Source: Chryseobacterium sp. 3008163 (GTDB lineage: Bacteria > Bacteroidota > Bacteroidia > Flavobacteriales > Weeksellaceae). From it: a stretch of DNA of 64,000 bases. Numbering within the stretch: the stretch's first letter is position 1; each line of letters starts with the position of its first letter. Below are positions 8,081-15,875 of this stretch, piece by piece. The notes under the pieces were generated by a model that searched no databases, had not been told where the DNA came from, and worked only from the letters and a program-made list of their open reading frames with translations. The stretch spans positions 4,216,001 through 4,280,000 of the forward strand of contig NZ_CP033070.1 of NCBI RefSeq assembly GCF_003669035.1, written 5' to 3'. The position numbers and the translations under genes are program-made.

Positions 8081-9247
8081 ATGCCCATTTTTAACGATAC
8101 TAAAGTCGCATTTGCCGATAAAACAGATGCTCAGTTGAGAAAAGCGTATTGGATGTTTAAGATGATCGAACAGCCGGCTTTGACCAATATCGGAACTTCT
8201 CTGCTTAATTTCACCGTACATAATAACTTTCCATTCGTCAACGGAATTGTAAAAAACACTTTGTTTGAGCAGTTTGTAGGCGGTGAAACACGTGAAGAAA
8301 GTATGAAAGCGGTGAAGCAGCTTTTCAAAAGAGGTGTTGGAAGTATCTTTGATTACTCAATTGAAGGGAAAGAAGATGAGGAAACCTTTGATGCTGTTTG
8401 TCAGGAAATTAAAGATATCATTAAATTTTCTGTGGGAAATCCTGCAATTCCTTTTATCGTTTTTAAACCTACGGCTTTCGGAAGAATTGACTTGTATGAA
8501 GCGGTGGGTAAAAATGTTGAACTGACTTCAAGCCAGAAAGAAGAATGGGCGAGAGTTGTTAAAAGGTTTGATGAAGTCTGCAAACTTTGTCATGAACATG
8601 AGAAGAAAGTGATGATTGATGCCGAAGAATCCTGGATGCAGGATGCTGCAGATCAGCTTTGCGAAGAGATGATGGAAAAGTACAATCAGGAAAAACCAAT
8701 TGTGTGGAATACCATCCAGATGTACAGAACGCATCGTTTAGAATATATGGAGGCGAATCTTCAGAGAGCTAGAGAAAAGAACTATTTCATAGGCTATAAG
8801 ATTGTTCGTGGCGCTTATATGGAAAAGGAAAGAGCGAGAGCGACTGAAAAAGGTTATGCAGATCCAATTCAGCCAAACAAAGATGCTTCAGACAAAAATT
8901 ACAATGCAGGAATTGATTTTATATTGAATCATCTCGATAAAGTTTCTGCTTTCTTTGGAACTCATAATGAGATCTCATCTGAATTGGTAATGGATAAAAT
9001 GAAGGCAAAAGGTCTTGAAAATAATAATCCTCACATCTACTTTGGACAGCTTTACGGAATGAGTGATAATATCAGTTTCTATTTGTCTGATAAAGGCTAT
9101 AATGTAGCTAAATATCTCCCTTACGGGCCTGTGAAAGATGTTGTTCCTTATCTTACGAGAAGAGCGAGAGAAAATACTTCTGTGGCCGGACAAACCGGAA
9201 GAGAATTGGGTTTAATTAAAAAAGAATTAGACAGAAGAAAGAAATAA
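8081..9247 (+). CDS. Proline dehydrogenase (monofunctional, FAD)
   Basis: The 388 residues form the ProDH catalytic domain only, without the P5C dehydrogenase domain of long PutA proteins. It oxidises L-proline to pyrroline-5-carboxylate and passes electrons to the quinone pool. The C-terminal part shows the family signature: Tyr-Met-Glu-Lys-Glu-Arg, Phe-Gly-Thr-His-Asn, Tyr-Gly-Met-Ser-Asp, Tyr-Leu-Pro-Tyr-Gly-Pro, and the substrate-binding Tyr-Leu-x-Arg-Arg-Ala-x-Glu-Asn near residue 360. It is monocistronic, with a promoter at 8048 and a terminator at 9321. Short frames inside it on both strands are shadows. Confidence 0.95.
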   Translation: MPIFNDTKVAFADKTDAQLRKAYWMFKMIEQPALTNIGTSLLNFTVHNNFPFVNGIVKNTLFEQFVGGETREESMKAVKQLFKRGVGSIFDYSIEGKEDEETFDAVCQEIKDIIKFSVGNPAIPFIVFKPTAFGRIDLYEAVGKNVELTSSQKEEWARVVKRFDEVCKLCHEHEKKVMIDAEESWMQDAADQLCEEMMEKYNQEKPIVWNTIQMYRTHRLEYMEANLQRAREKNYFIGYKIVRGAYMEKERARATEKGYADPIQPNKDASDKNYNAGIDFILNHLDKVSAFFGTHNEISSELVMDKMKAKGLENNNPHIYFGQLYGMSDNISFYLSDKGYNVAKYLPYGPVKDVVPYLTRRARENTSVAGQTGRELGLIKKELDRRKK

Positions 9248-9320
9248 TATATTTAAAAATAATTTAAAATTTTGCTGCTTTTACTACGACAAATTGGACG
9301 TAAACTCAGCGAATATTTAC

Positions 9321-9360
9321 TAAAAAAGCAATCCTACGAAAATGTGGGATTGCTTTTTTA
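9321..9360 (+). terminator. Terminator after proline dehydrogenase
   Basis: AAAAAGCAATCC and GGATTGCTTTTT form a long stem around an 11-12-base loop and end in T residues. The rest of the 320-base gap (9248-9567) holds no other feature I can support. Confidence 0.85.
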
Positions 9361-9567
9361 ATTTAATGATGTTGTCCATAAAAACATCTGAAAAATTTAG
9401 TATAATCTATCGATTTTCAATACCTAAAAACCCTTATTAAAGCATTAGGTATTTCTACTCAAAACAACATTTGGTTATTTCTACTCTACAACAAATGTAT
9501 TCTTCTTCGTTACTTTGAATAGCTTATTAATCCTACAAAATTTGGAATAATATCTAAAAACTAAATC

Positions 9568-10755
9568 ATGCATACAGAAAATTACGACGTTATTGTCATT
9601 GGCGGTGGAGCAATAGGTCTTGCAACTGCTTATCATTTGGGTAAAAGAAAGGCAAAGACTTTGGTTCTCGAGCAATTTACTTTTGCGAATCAATTGGGAA
9701 GTTCGGCAGGAGTTTCTCGTCAGTTCAGAATTCCATATCCTGATGAGTATATGGTACAGATGGCTTTAGATTCACAGCCTTATTGGGATGAACTGGAAAA
9801 AACAACTTCCACACAATTGCTCGATAAAGTGGGAACACTTTGGTTTGGAGATCCTAATGTACACTCCACAGAAGGAAATATAGCTGAAGCCGAGGAAGCT
9901 TTAAAGGCTTTAAATGTTCCATATACTACTTTAACAGCGAAAGAAATCGAAGAACAATATCATTTCAGAAATTTACCAGATACTTATACCGGATTGTTTC
10001 AGCCCGATGGTGCAAGTATTAATTTTAAAGCTACGATTGAGGCTCTTTTAGAATTGTGTAAAAAAGAAGAATCCGTTCAGTTACAAGAAAATTCGCCGGT
10101 ACTTGAAATTAAACATATAGGAGAGCTCTTTAAAATTATTACTCCAAACGGAGCTTATATTACCAAAAAGTTGGCAATTATTCCCGGTCCGTATATCAAC
10201 AGTGTGATCAATTTACTTGAATTTAAAATTGAAGCAACCTATTGGAATATGTCTTCAGCTTATTTTAAAAAGACTGACCCCAATATTCAATATCCAACAT
10301 GGTTTGTATTTCAAAATGCGATAGGTGAAAACGGCAATCAGTTTTACGGCTTTCCTTCTGTAGATTGGGATCATCCTGAATATATTCGGGTAGCACCTGA
10401 TTTTGTGATCAATCCTCTTGATGAACCTAGCGACAGAACACTAATTCCCAATCCGCAAGAACTTTCCTATACTTCAGAATGGGTACAAAATCATATGGCA
10501 GGGCTAAGCACAGAACCAGAATATACATCAACATGCCTTATCGCTTTAAGTAAAATTCCAAACAAAGAACTGTTGATCGACTTTGCACCCGGCTATGTAC
10601 CGAATCATAAAAATATTGTTTTATATGCTACAGGATGGGCGGCAAAATTCACCCCCTTTTTAGGGAAAATCATGTCAGATCTTGCATTAGACGGTCATAC
10701 AGATTTTGATATTACGCCTTTCCAATTAGGAAGAAAATACTTTAAATCACTTTAA
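9568..10755 (+). CDS. FAD-dependent amine oxidase, SolA/monomeric sarcosine oxidase-like
   Basis: The 395-residue protein has an N-terminal dinucleotide fold, Val-Ile-Gly-Gly-Gly-Ala-Ile-Gly at residues 10-17, then Ser-Ser-Ala-Gly-Val-Ser-Arg-Gln-Phe-Arg, the FAD-binding stretch of N-methyltryptophan oxidase and monomeric sarcosine oxidase. C323, in Thr-Cys-Leu, sits where the covalent FAD-linking cysteine of that family lies. It would oxidise an N-methylated or secondary amino acid with O2, releasing H2O2. There is no signal peptide. A second flavin oxidase starts 12 bases downstream, so the two probably form one transcript. The substrate is unknown. Confidence 0.85.
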   Translation: MHTENYDVIVIGGGAIGLATAYHLGKRKAKTLVLEQFTFANQLGSSAGVSRQFRIPYPDEYMVQMALDSQPYWDELEKTTSTQLLDKVGTLWFGDPNVHSTEGNIAEAEEALKALNVPYTTLTAKEIEEQYHFRNLPDTYTGLFQPDGASINFKATIEALLELCKKEESVQLQENSPVLEIKHIGELFKIITPNGAYITKKLAIIPGPYINSVINLLEFKIEATYWNMSSAYFKKTDPNIQYPTWFVFQNAIGENGNQFYGFPSVDWDHPEYIRVAPDFVINPLDEPSDRTLIPNPQELSYTSEWVQNHMAGLSTEPEYTSTCLIALSKIPNKELLIDFAPGYVPNHKNIVLYATGWAAKFTPFLGKIMSDLALDGHTDFDITPFQLGRKYFKSL

Positions 10756-10767
10756 AACTAATATAAT

Positions 10768-12531
10768 ATGAATAAGAATACACCTTTAAATACAGGAAAA
10801 AATCCTGATTTGAAAATTGAAGTTGCCATTATCGGTGCCGGAACATCCGGATTATACACTGCATATCGTTTGGTTACAGAGAAAAAATTTAAGGCAAGCG
10901 ACGTACAAATCTTTGATATGAACAATAAACTTGGTGGAAGATTAGAATCTGTAATTATGCCCGGAATGAACTTTTGGGGAGAATTAGGCGGCATGCGTTA
11001 CCTTACTTCTCAGCAGATTGTGACGACGTTAATTGAAGGTTATGTTCCGAAAGAAGATCCCAACATCCGTATTCCTGTTTTGAAAGATGAAATGACTCCC
11101 ATTCCTTTCCCAATGGGTGATCCGTCAAAATTATTAATGTATCTCAGAAAAGACCGTTGTAAGCAAAACGCGTGGGATGTGGCTCAGAAAAAAGGTGAAA
11201 AACTGGCAACACGATATTATCTGAATAACGATGATTACGGTTTTAGTTCAGACCAGTTATTCAATAAAATTATTTATGAAGTTCTGATGGCTGACACTTG
11301 GGTGGCTAGCACTTACGGAAGTAAAATTATTAAAGGTAAAGATTCAGAATACGATTATTCTTTTGAATTAACCAGCAGAGATTGGGATGATATTAAGCCA
11401 AAATTGGTCTACAATTTCCCTAATTCACCTTACGATCAACGTAAAGTAAACGATATCGGATTCTGGAATTTAATTAAAGATCAGGTTTCTCAGGAGGGTT
11501 ATCAATTCCTGGCAAATGCAGGAGGATATTATTCAAATACAATCAATTGGAATTCTGCAGAAGCATTTCCTTACATGGTGGGAGATTTCTCTGCAGGAAC
11601 AATTTACAAAACTATTGAAGAAGGATATGACAGCATTGCTTATGCTGTAGCCAATTCTTATATGGAACATGAAGGTGCATGCATTTGGTCTGAAAATAAG
11701 CTACTTACTTTCACCAAAGATCATCATTTGGCAGACTCTTACAAGTATGAGTTGATTTTTCTTAATTTAAAGACCAACACAGAATGGAAAGTATATGCCA
11801 ATACAATAGTTCTTGCGATGCCGAGAAAATCTTTAGAGCTTCTGGATCAGAATAATTTCTTTTTCAATACGAATAAAAATTCTTTACTTAATGAAAATAT
11901 CCGTTCTGTTATTATGGAACCTGCCTTTAAGATATTGATGGGTTTTGAATATCCTTGGTGGCAAAATTTAGGAATAGACTCCGGACATTCTATCACCGAT
12001 CTGCCGATGAGACAATGCTATTATTTTGGTACAGATCCACAAACTGACAACTCGATGCTGCTTGGAAGTTACGGAGATATGGAAACCGAAACATTCTGGA
12101 AAGCATTGACTGATGATGAAGTTTTATTTGAAGTAAAACCTGCGAAATCAGCTTCGTTAAGAGAGCTTCACCAATTGGATAAAGTTCAGGCAACGAAACT
12201 GATGGTTAATGAACTGATGAATCAGCTTCGTGAACTTCATGGCGATGATGTGACAATACCGGATCCTTATGTAACCTATTTCAGAGACTGGACGGATGAG
12301 CCTTTCGGGGCAGGATATCACGCCTGGAAAGCAGGATTTTCAGTTGAAAATGTAATGCCATATATGAGAAAGCCGATAACTGATGAGCAAATTCATATTT
12401 GCGGTGAGGCGTATTCTGATCAGCAAGGTTGGGTAGAAGGAGCTTTCTGTGAAGCAGAAAAAATGCTTAATGAATATTTTGGTGTTGATCGTCCTCATTG
12501 GTTGAGTCCGGATTATTATTTGGGATGGTAA
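10768..12531 (+). CDS. Flavin monoamine/L-amino-acid oxidase family protein
   Basis: The product has 587 residues. Residues 19-35 carry the FAD fold (Ala-Ile-Ile-Gly-Ala-Gly-Thr-Ser-Gly-Leu), followed by Lys-Leu-Gly-Gly-Arg-Leu, the GG doublet typical of monoamine oxidases. The C-terminus has Cys-Gly-Glu-Ala-Tyr-Ser-Asp-Gln-Gln-Gly-Trp-Val-Glu-Gly-Ala, the second FAD-contact segment, whose Trp-x-Glu-Gly-Ala is usual for L-amino-acid oxidases and tryptophan monooxygenase relatives. No signal peptide. It follows the SolA-like oxidase by 12 bases. Such enzymes release H2O2 and ammonia and can act as antimicrobial oxidases, but that role is only an analogy here. Confidence 0.85.
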   Translation: MNKNTPLNTGKNPDLKIEVAIIGAGTSGLYTAYRLVTEKKFKASDVQIFDMNNKLGGRLESVIMPGMNFWGELGGMRYLTSQQIVTTLIEGYVPKEDPNIRIPVLKDEMTPIPFPMGDPSKLLMYLRKDRCKQNAWDVAQKKGEKLATRYYLNNDDYGFSSDQLFNKIIYEVLMADTWVASTYGSKIIKGKDSEYDYSFELTSRDWDDIKPKLVYNFPNSPYDQRKVNDIGFWNLIKDQVSQEGYQFLANAGGYYSNTINWNSAEAFPYMVGDFSAGTIYKTIEEGYDSIAYAVANSYMEHEGACIWSENKLLTFTKDHHLADSYKYELIFLNLKTNTEWKVYANTIVLAMPRKSLELLDQNNFFFNTNKNSLLNENIRSVIMEPAFKILMGFEYPWWQNLGIDSGHSITDLPMRQCYYFGTDPQTDNSMLLGSYGDMETETFWKALTDDEVLFEVKPAKSASLRELHQLDKVQATKLMVNELMNQLRELHGDDVTIPDPYVTYFRDWTDEPFGAGYHAWKAGFSVENVMPYMRKPITDEQIHICGEAYSDQQGWVEGAFCEAEKMLNEYFGVDRPHWLSPDYYLGW

Positions 12532-12633
12532 AATATTTTAAGTATAACTTAAAACAGAATTTTCCAACAAAATAAAATTAGTAAAATGATTAACATGAAA
12601 AATGTTGGGCATTTTATTTTTCCTTTAAAATTC

Positions 12634-12676
12634 AAAAATAAAGTCTGATCAAAAAATGGCCAGACTTTTTATTTTT
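12634..12676. terminator. Bidirectional terminator between convergent genes
   Basis: AAAAATAAAGTCTG (12634-12647) pairs with CAGACTTTTTATTTTT (12661-12676). With A and T tracts on both sides it can serve both the oxidase operon and the minus-strand regulator. Confidence 0.75.
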
Positions 12677-13211
12677 AAGGCTCAAAACTTTCGAATTTTC
12701 CGTTTTCGTAGAACAGAACAATTCGTTTTATCTTATTACTTTGATTTTCAATAACTTGATTAATTATTTGCTCGTTCGACTTTTCTAATGGCTGAGAATC
12801 GGATATTTTTTCTTCAGCTTTACTTTGATGCGGAATAATCGATTCTCGCAAGACTTGAATTTCTTCAGTTTTTTCCTCTGCAGTTCCAAAATCTTCATCG
12901 TCGTTCATCATCGTAAATAAATCGGGAAGAGATGTAGGTTTTGTTTTTTCTTCCGAATTTTCAATTTCGAGACTATGCTCAGTTTCCGGTAAATCAGATT
13001 TCAGCATTTCACCGTCACCAGTCACCAGCCAGTCCCAAAGAATCTCAGGAAACCTTGATTTTATTTTTATAATAAATTCTAAAGAAGGTTTATTCCTCCC
13101 GGAAGTAATGTGCGAAATAGAAGATCGCTGCACATCAATTTCGTCCGCAAACTCTGAAGAGCTCAGCTTAGAATATTCTATAACTTTTGAAATTCTCTCA
13201 TTTAAACTCAT
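12675..13211 (-). CDS. XRE-family helix-turn-helix regulator
   Basis: The 178-residue protein has an N-terminal HTH_3 domain (residues about 5-60): Ser-Glu-Phe-Ala-Asp-Glu-Ile-Asp-Val-Gln-Arg-Ser-Ser-Ile-Ser-His-Ile-Thr-Ser-Gly-Arg-Asn-Lys-Pro, the usual helix 2-turn-helix 3 with the Gly-Arg-Asn-Lys-Pro-Ser ending. The rest is acidic and low-complexity and ends with a short hydrophobic-basic segment. It probably binds DNA as a dimer. Upstream are three 12-base repeats at 13234, 13268 and 13301; the first overlaps a TAnnTTTG promoter for this gene on the minus strand, so self-regulation is likely. The targets are unknown. Confidence 0.85.
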   Translation of the reverse strand: MSLNERISKVIEYSKLSSSEFADEIDVQRSSISHITSGRNKPSLEFIIKIKSRFPEILWDWLVTGDGEMLKSDLPETEHSLEIENSEEKTKPTSLPDLFTMMNDDEDFGTAEEKTEEIQVLRESIIPHQSKAEEKISDSQPLEKSNEQIINQVIENQSNKIKRIVLFYENGKFESFEP

Positions 13212-13233
13212 AAAAACAAGCTTTTAATCTTGT

Positions 13234-13312
13234 TACAAATGTAAATATAAAATTTACAATTGCAAAATACAAAAGTAAACAATGTTAGTAATTGTTAATA
13301 TACAAAAGTAAA
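13234..13312. repeat. Three tandem 12-mers upstream of the XRE gene
   Basis: TACAAATGTAAA at 13234-13245 and TACAAAAGTAAA at 13268-13279 and 13301-13312 are spaced 34 and 33 bases apart, close to three helical turns. Each has TAC/GTA arms around four bases. Read on the minus strand each also fits TAnnTTTG, so they may be operators, tandem promoters or both. The first lies about 25 bases before the XRE start. Confidence 0.55.
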
Positions 13313-13370
13313 TAATAATAAATGTTTGTTTATCATGTATTTATATAATATTCTCATGAAATTTTAAACT

Positions 13371-13859
13371 TTATCCACAAAATATTAATTAAGTAAATTC
13401 TAATTGCTGTCACACTTAAAGTATAACTCGAGATAATATTTTTAACTAAAATTCCGAAATTTATTTTAACGCATAAAAGACCAATAATTTCTTCTATCTC
13501 CTTTCTACAGGTATTTTGTGACCTATCATCGTGTTGTAGAGTGGGAGAGAGGCTATATGGCTGGTTTTGTAGCGAATTAGGATATATAATAACGTCTTAT
13601 TTTAATTTTAGTGCATAATAAACCTTTATAGGAAGAGGTTTTAACAAAACATTAAGATTGAAATGATCATCACATATAAAACTTTCAGCAACTATTTTAG
13701 CATATTCATTTAAACTGACTTTGAGCTCATAATTTATGTGGATAAAATAATAAATAACCTTAATTTACATTTGTATAATGAGTGTAATGTATACCTTAAT
13801 CCACATTTTACATGTTTAGTATAATAACACTCAAATGGACTAAAATCGACTTATCCACA
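13371..13859. other. Cluster of DnaA-box matches in AT-rich gap (candidate replication origin)
   Basis: Three exact copies of TTATCCACA lie in one gap: 13371-13379 (+), 13737-13745 (-) and 13851-13859 (+). A one-mismatch copy, TAATCCACA, is at 13797-13805, and a weaker CAATCCACA is near 13949. The surrounding gap (13212-14065) is very AT-rich and holds no convincing gene. Against an origin: no dnaA, dnaN or rpmH nearby, and genes to the left run towards it rather than away. The three exact 9-mers in under 500 bases are far more than chance would give. Confidence 0.4.
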
Positions 13860-14036
13860 CTTAAAGTAAAGGTAAATTAACTATTTAGATAATGATTTTA
13901 ATTGTTTGAATTATAGGTGATTAAATACAATTAATTAAATTATTAACAATCCACAATTTAACTAACAGACTTTTTGGCAATTTACATTGTTTAATCATGT
14001 TACAAATGTTAATTTCTTTTTATCCTCAAAAATCAT

Positions 14037-14044
14037 TATTTTTG
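14037..14044 (+). promoter_or_regulatory. Bacteroidota -7 promoter element
   Basis: TATTTTTG lies 22 bases before the ATG at 14066. It decides the start of the peptidase gene, because the in-frame ATG at 13997 would be upstream of transcription. Confidence 0.6.
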
Positions 14045-14065
14045 ACTCATGTAAATTTCTTTAGA

Positions 14066-15175
14066 ATGAATTTTGAACATTTGTATATCCAAAATCCCGA
14101 TTTCCAAAATCGCTATATTTCCCCTGAAAAATTATTTTCTTACCTACAGACCAATCTCAGCGATTACATTCAAGAGATTGGAAGATCATATTTAGATAAA
14201 CCTATTTATAAATTGAGCATAGGAAGTGGAGAGGTAAATATTCTAGCATGGTCACAAATGCATGGAAACGAATCGAATGCAACGCATGCGATGCTTGATC
14301 TATTATTTACTCTTGATAAGCGTCAGGAATTAAAAGATGATCTTTTCAGTACAATCAGCTTAGACTTTATCTTTATGCTAAATCCTGACGGTTCTGAAAG
14401 ATGGACGAGACTCAATGCTGCAGATATAGATCTAAACAGAGATTTCCATAACGAAGCAAGTACAGAAATTAAATTTTTGAAAAAATTGGTATCGTCGAAG
14501 AAATACCATTACGCATTAAATCTTCATGAGCAACGCACCATTTTCACGACTGACGGAGTACATCCTGCGACACTCTCCTTTTTGGCACCTTCTGAAAACG
14601 AGGAAAGAACCGTTACTGAAAACAGAAAAAAATGTATGGCGGTCATTGGTCAAATTTATGACAGTTTAAAAGATGTGATACCCAATCAGATCGGAAGATA
14701 TACCGATGAGTTCTATCCTACTTCTACGGGTGATAATTTCATCAAAGCTGGAATGCCGACGATTCTGTTTGAAGGCGGACATTTTATCGACGACTATACA
14801 AGAAAGGGAACGAGAAAATATTATACAATTGCTTTGTATTATGCCTTAAAAGCAATCAGCGAACTAAAATCTGATATAAAAGGCTGGGAAAAATATCTGG
14901 AAATTCCCGAAAATAAGGAGACGCATTATGATATTGTGTACAGAAATGTAAAGCTGAATACAGATCATGAATGTATTCTCGATATTGCCGTTCAGTACAG
15001 GGAGATTTTTGAAGAAGGAAAAGACGAAATATCATTTGTCCCTTTTGTCATAGAGGCAGGTGAGGTTAAGAAAAGAAAAGGCTGGCTGGAAATAGACTGC
15101 ACCGGAAAAAGATTCGTAAGTGAAACAAAATATCCCAAATTGGATGCGGAAGTCAGTTTTAAGATAGTAGAATAA
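14066..15175 (+). CDS. M14-family zinc carboxypeptidase-like protein
   Basis: The start is the ATG at 14066, giving 369 residues; the frame is open back to 13997 but that region holds the promoter. Zinc and catalytic features of M14 peptidases are visible: Met-His-Gly-Asn-Glu-Ser (HxxE, two zinc ligands), Asn-Pro-Asp-Gly-Ser-Glu-Arg followed by Asp-Leu-Asn-Arg-Asp-Phe, then Asn-Leu-His-Glu-Gln (third ligand), and Phe-Glu-Gly-Gly-His near residue 240 for the general-base Glu. No signal peptide, so probably cytosolic. It would cleave C-terminal residues from peptides or a related amide bond. It converges on a DUF4920 gene across a shared terminator. Confidence 0.85.
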   Translation: MNFEHLYIQNPDFQNRYISPEKLFSYLQTNLSDYIQEIGRSYLDKPIYKLSIGSGEVNILAWSQMHGNESNATHAMLDLLFTLDKRQELKDDLFSTISLDFIFMLNPDGSERWTRLNAADIDLNRDFHNEASTEIKFLKKLVSSKKYHYALNLHEQRTIFTTDGVHPATLSFLAPSENEERTVTENRKKCMAVIGQIYDSLKDVIPNQIGRYTDEFYPTSTGDNFIKAGMPTILFEGGHFIDDYTRKGTRKYYTIALYYALKAISELKSDIKGWEKYLEIPENKETHYDIVYRNVKLNTDHECILDIAVQYREIFEEGKDEISFVPFVIEAGEVKKRKGWLEIDCTGKRFVSETKYPKLDAEVSFKIVE

Positions 15176-15176
15176 A

Positions 15177-15210
15177 AAAACCGGAACAAATTAATTGTTC
15201 CGGTTTTCTT
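15177..15210. terminator. Bidirectional terminator
   Basis: A 13-base perfect stem, AAAACCGGAACAA (15177-15189) with TTGTTCCGGTTTT (15195-15207), lies between the convergent peptidase and DUF4920 genes. Confidence 0.9.
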
Positions 15211-15227
15211 TTAAGTTATATTGAGTA

Positions 15228-15734
15228 TTAGTTAATGACTTTAATTCCGTTCGCTACAAATCTGATTTCTTCTTTTGGCTTTGTGATTGCGTCAATTTCT
15301 GCTTGAGGCTTTTTAGCATCTTCTGCATAATGTTTCTGCTCATCGATAGAAGTTACTTTTCTTTCGGCATTACCTTCTAATACTACGTTTTTACCTTTCA
15401 AAGCTGTCGGTACGAAAAAACCGTAATCTTTCATTTTTACAAAAAATTGAGTATCGTCTTCAGTTTGAATGGTCAACCAACAACCCTTTTTGTCGCAAAC
15501 GTCTACCACTTTTCCTTTGATGGCAACATTTTCAACTTTTTTGTTGTCTTTTTTCAGTTTTTTAGCCAGTTTATCAACGCTCATTGCTTTAGATTCTGCT
15601 GATGTTACTGTTGATCCGTAAGTGTCACCTACGATTGCGTTTCCTGCCGGAGGTCCGAATTTCTTACCTTCTTGAGCAAATGCTAACGTTGAAGCACTTA
15701 CTGCTACTAAAAATAATATGGATTTTAATTTCAT
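15228..15734 (-). CDS. DUF4920 domain-containing exported protein
   Basis: The 168-residue product starts with a signal peptide (Met-Lys-Leu-Lys-Ser, hydrophobic core, Ala-Phe-Ala-Gln near residue 21). The mature part has the DUF4920 OB-like core: Val-Ala-Ile-Lys-Gly-Lys-Val-Val-Asp-Val-Cys-Asp-Lys-Lys-Gly-Cys-Trp-Leu, then Lys-Asp-Tyr-Gly-Phe-Phe-Val-Pro. The Cys-x4-Cys-Trp pair looks suited to bind a metal or form a disulphide. Periplasmic location inferred. Biochemical role not established for the family. Monocistronic. Confidence 0.88.
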   Translation of the reverse strand: MKLKSILFLVAVSASTLAFAQEGKKFGPPAGNAIVGDTYGSTVTSAESKAMSVDKLAKKLKKDNKKVENVAIKGKVVDVCDKKGCWLTIQTEDDTQFFVKMKDYGFFVPTALKGKNVVLEGNAERKVTSIDEQKHYAEDAKKPQAEIDAITKPKEEIRFVANGIKVIN

Positions 15735-15851
15735 TCTTATATTTTTTCCAAAATTAATAATAATAATCGAATTTCAAATGAATAAAAACTTGATAAAAAA
15801 CAGTTCATTCATCAATTCAAAACAAAAAGCAAAAACAATTGCATATTTATC

Positions 15852-15859
15852 TATATTTG
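15852..15859 (+). promoter_or_regulatory. Bacteroidota -7 promoter element
   Basis: TATATTTG sits 16 bases before the permease ATG at 15876. Confidence 0.55.
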
Positions 15860-15875
15860 ATGTGAATATTTGAAT

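Noticed and set aside
13976..13990. TGGCA-N-TTGT word before the M14 peptidase as a sigma-54-like promoter
   Set aside because: The GG to GT spacing is 11, one base more than in the three true copies, and a TAnnTTTG promoter is present nearer the gene.
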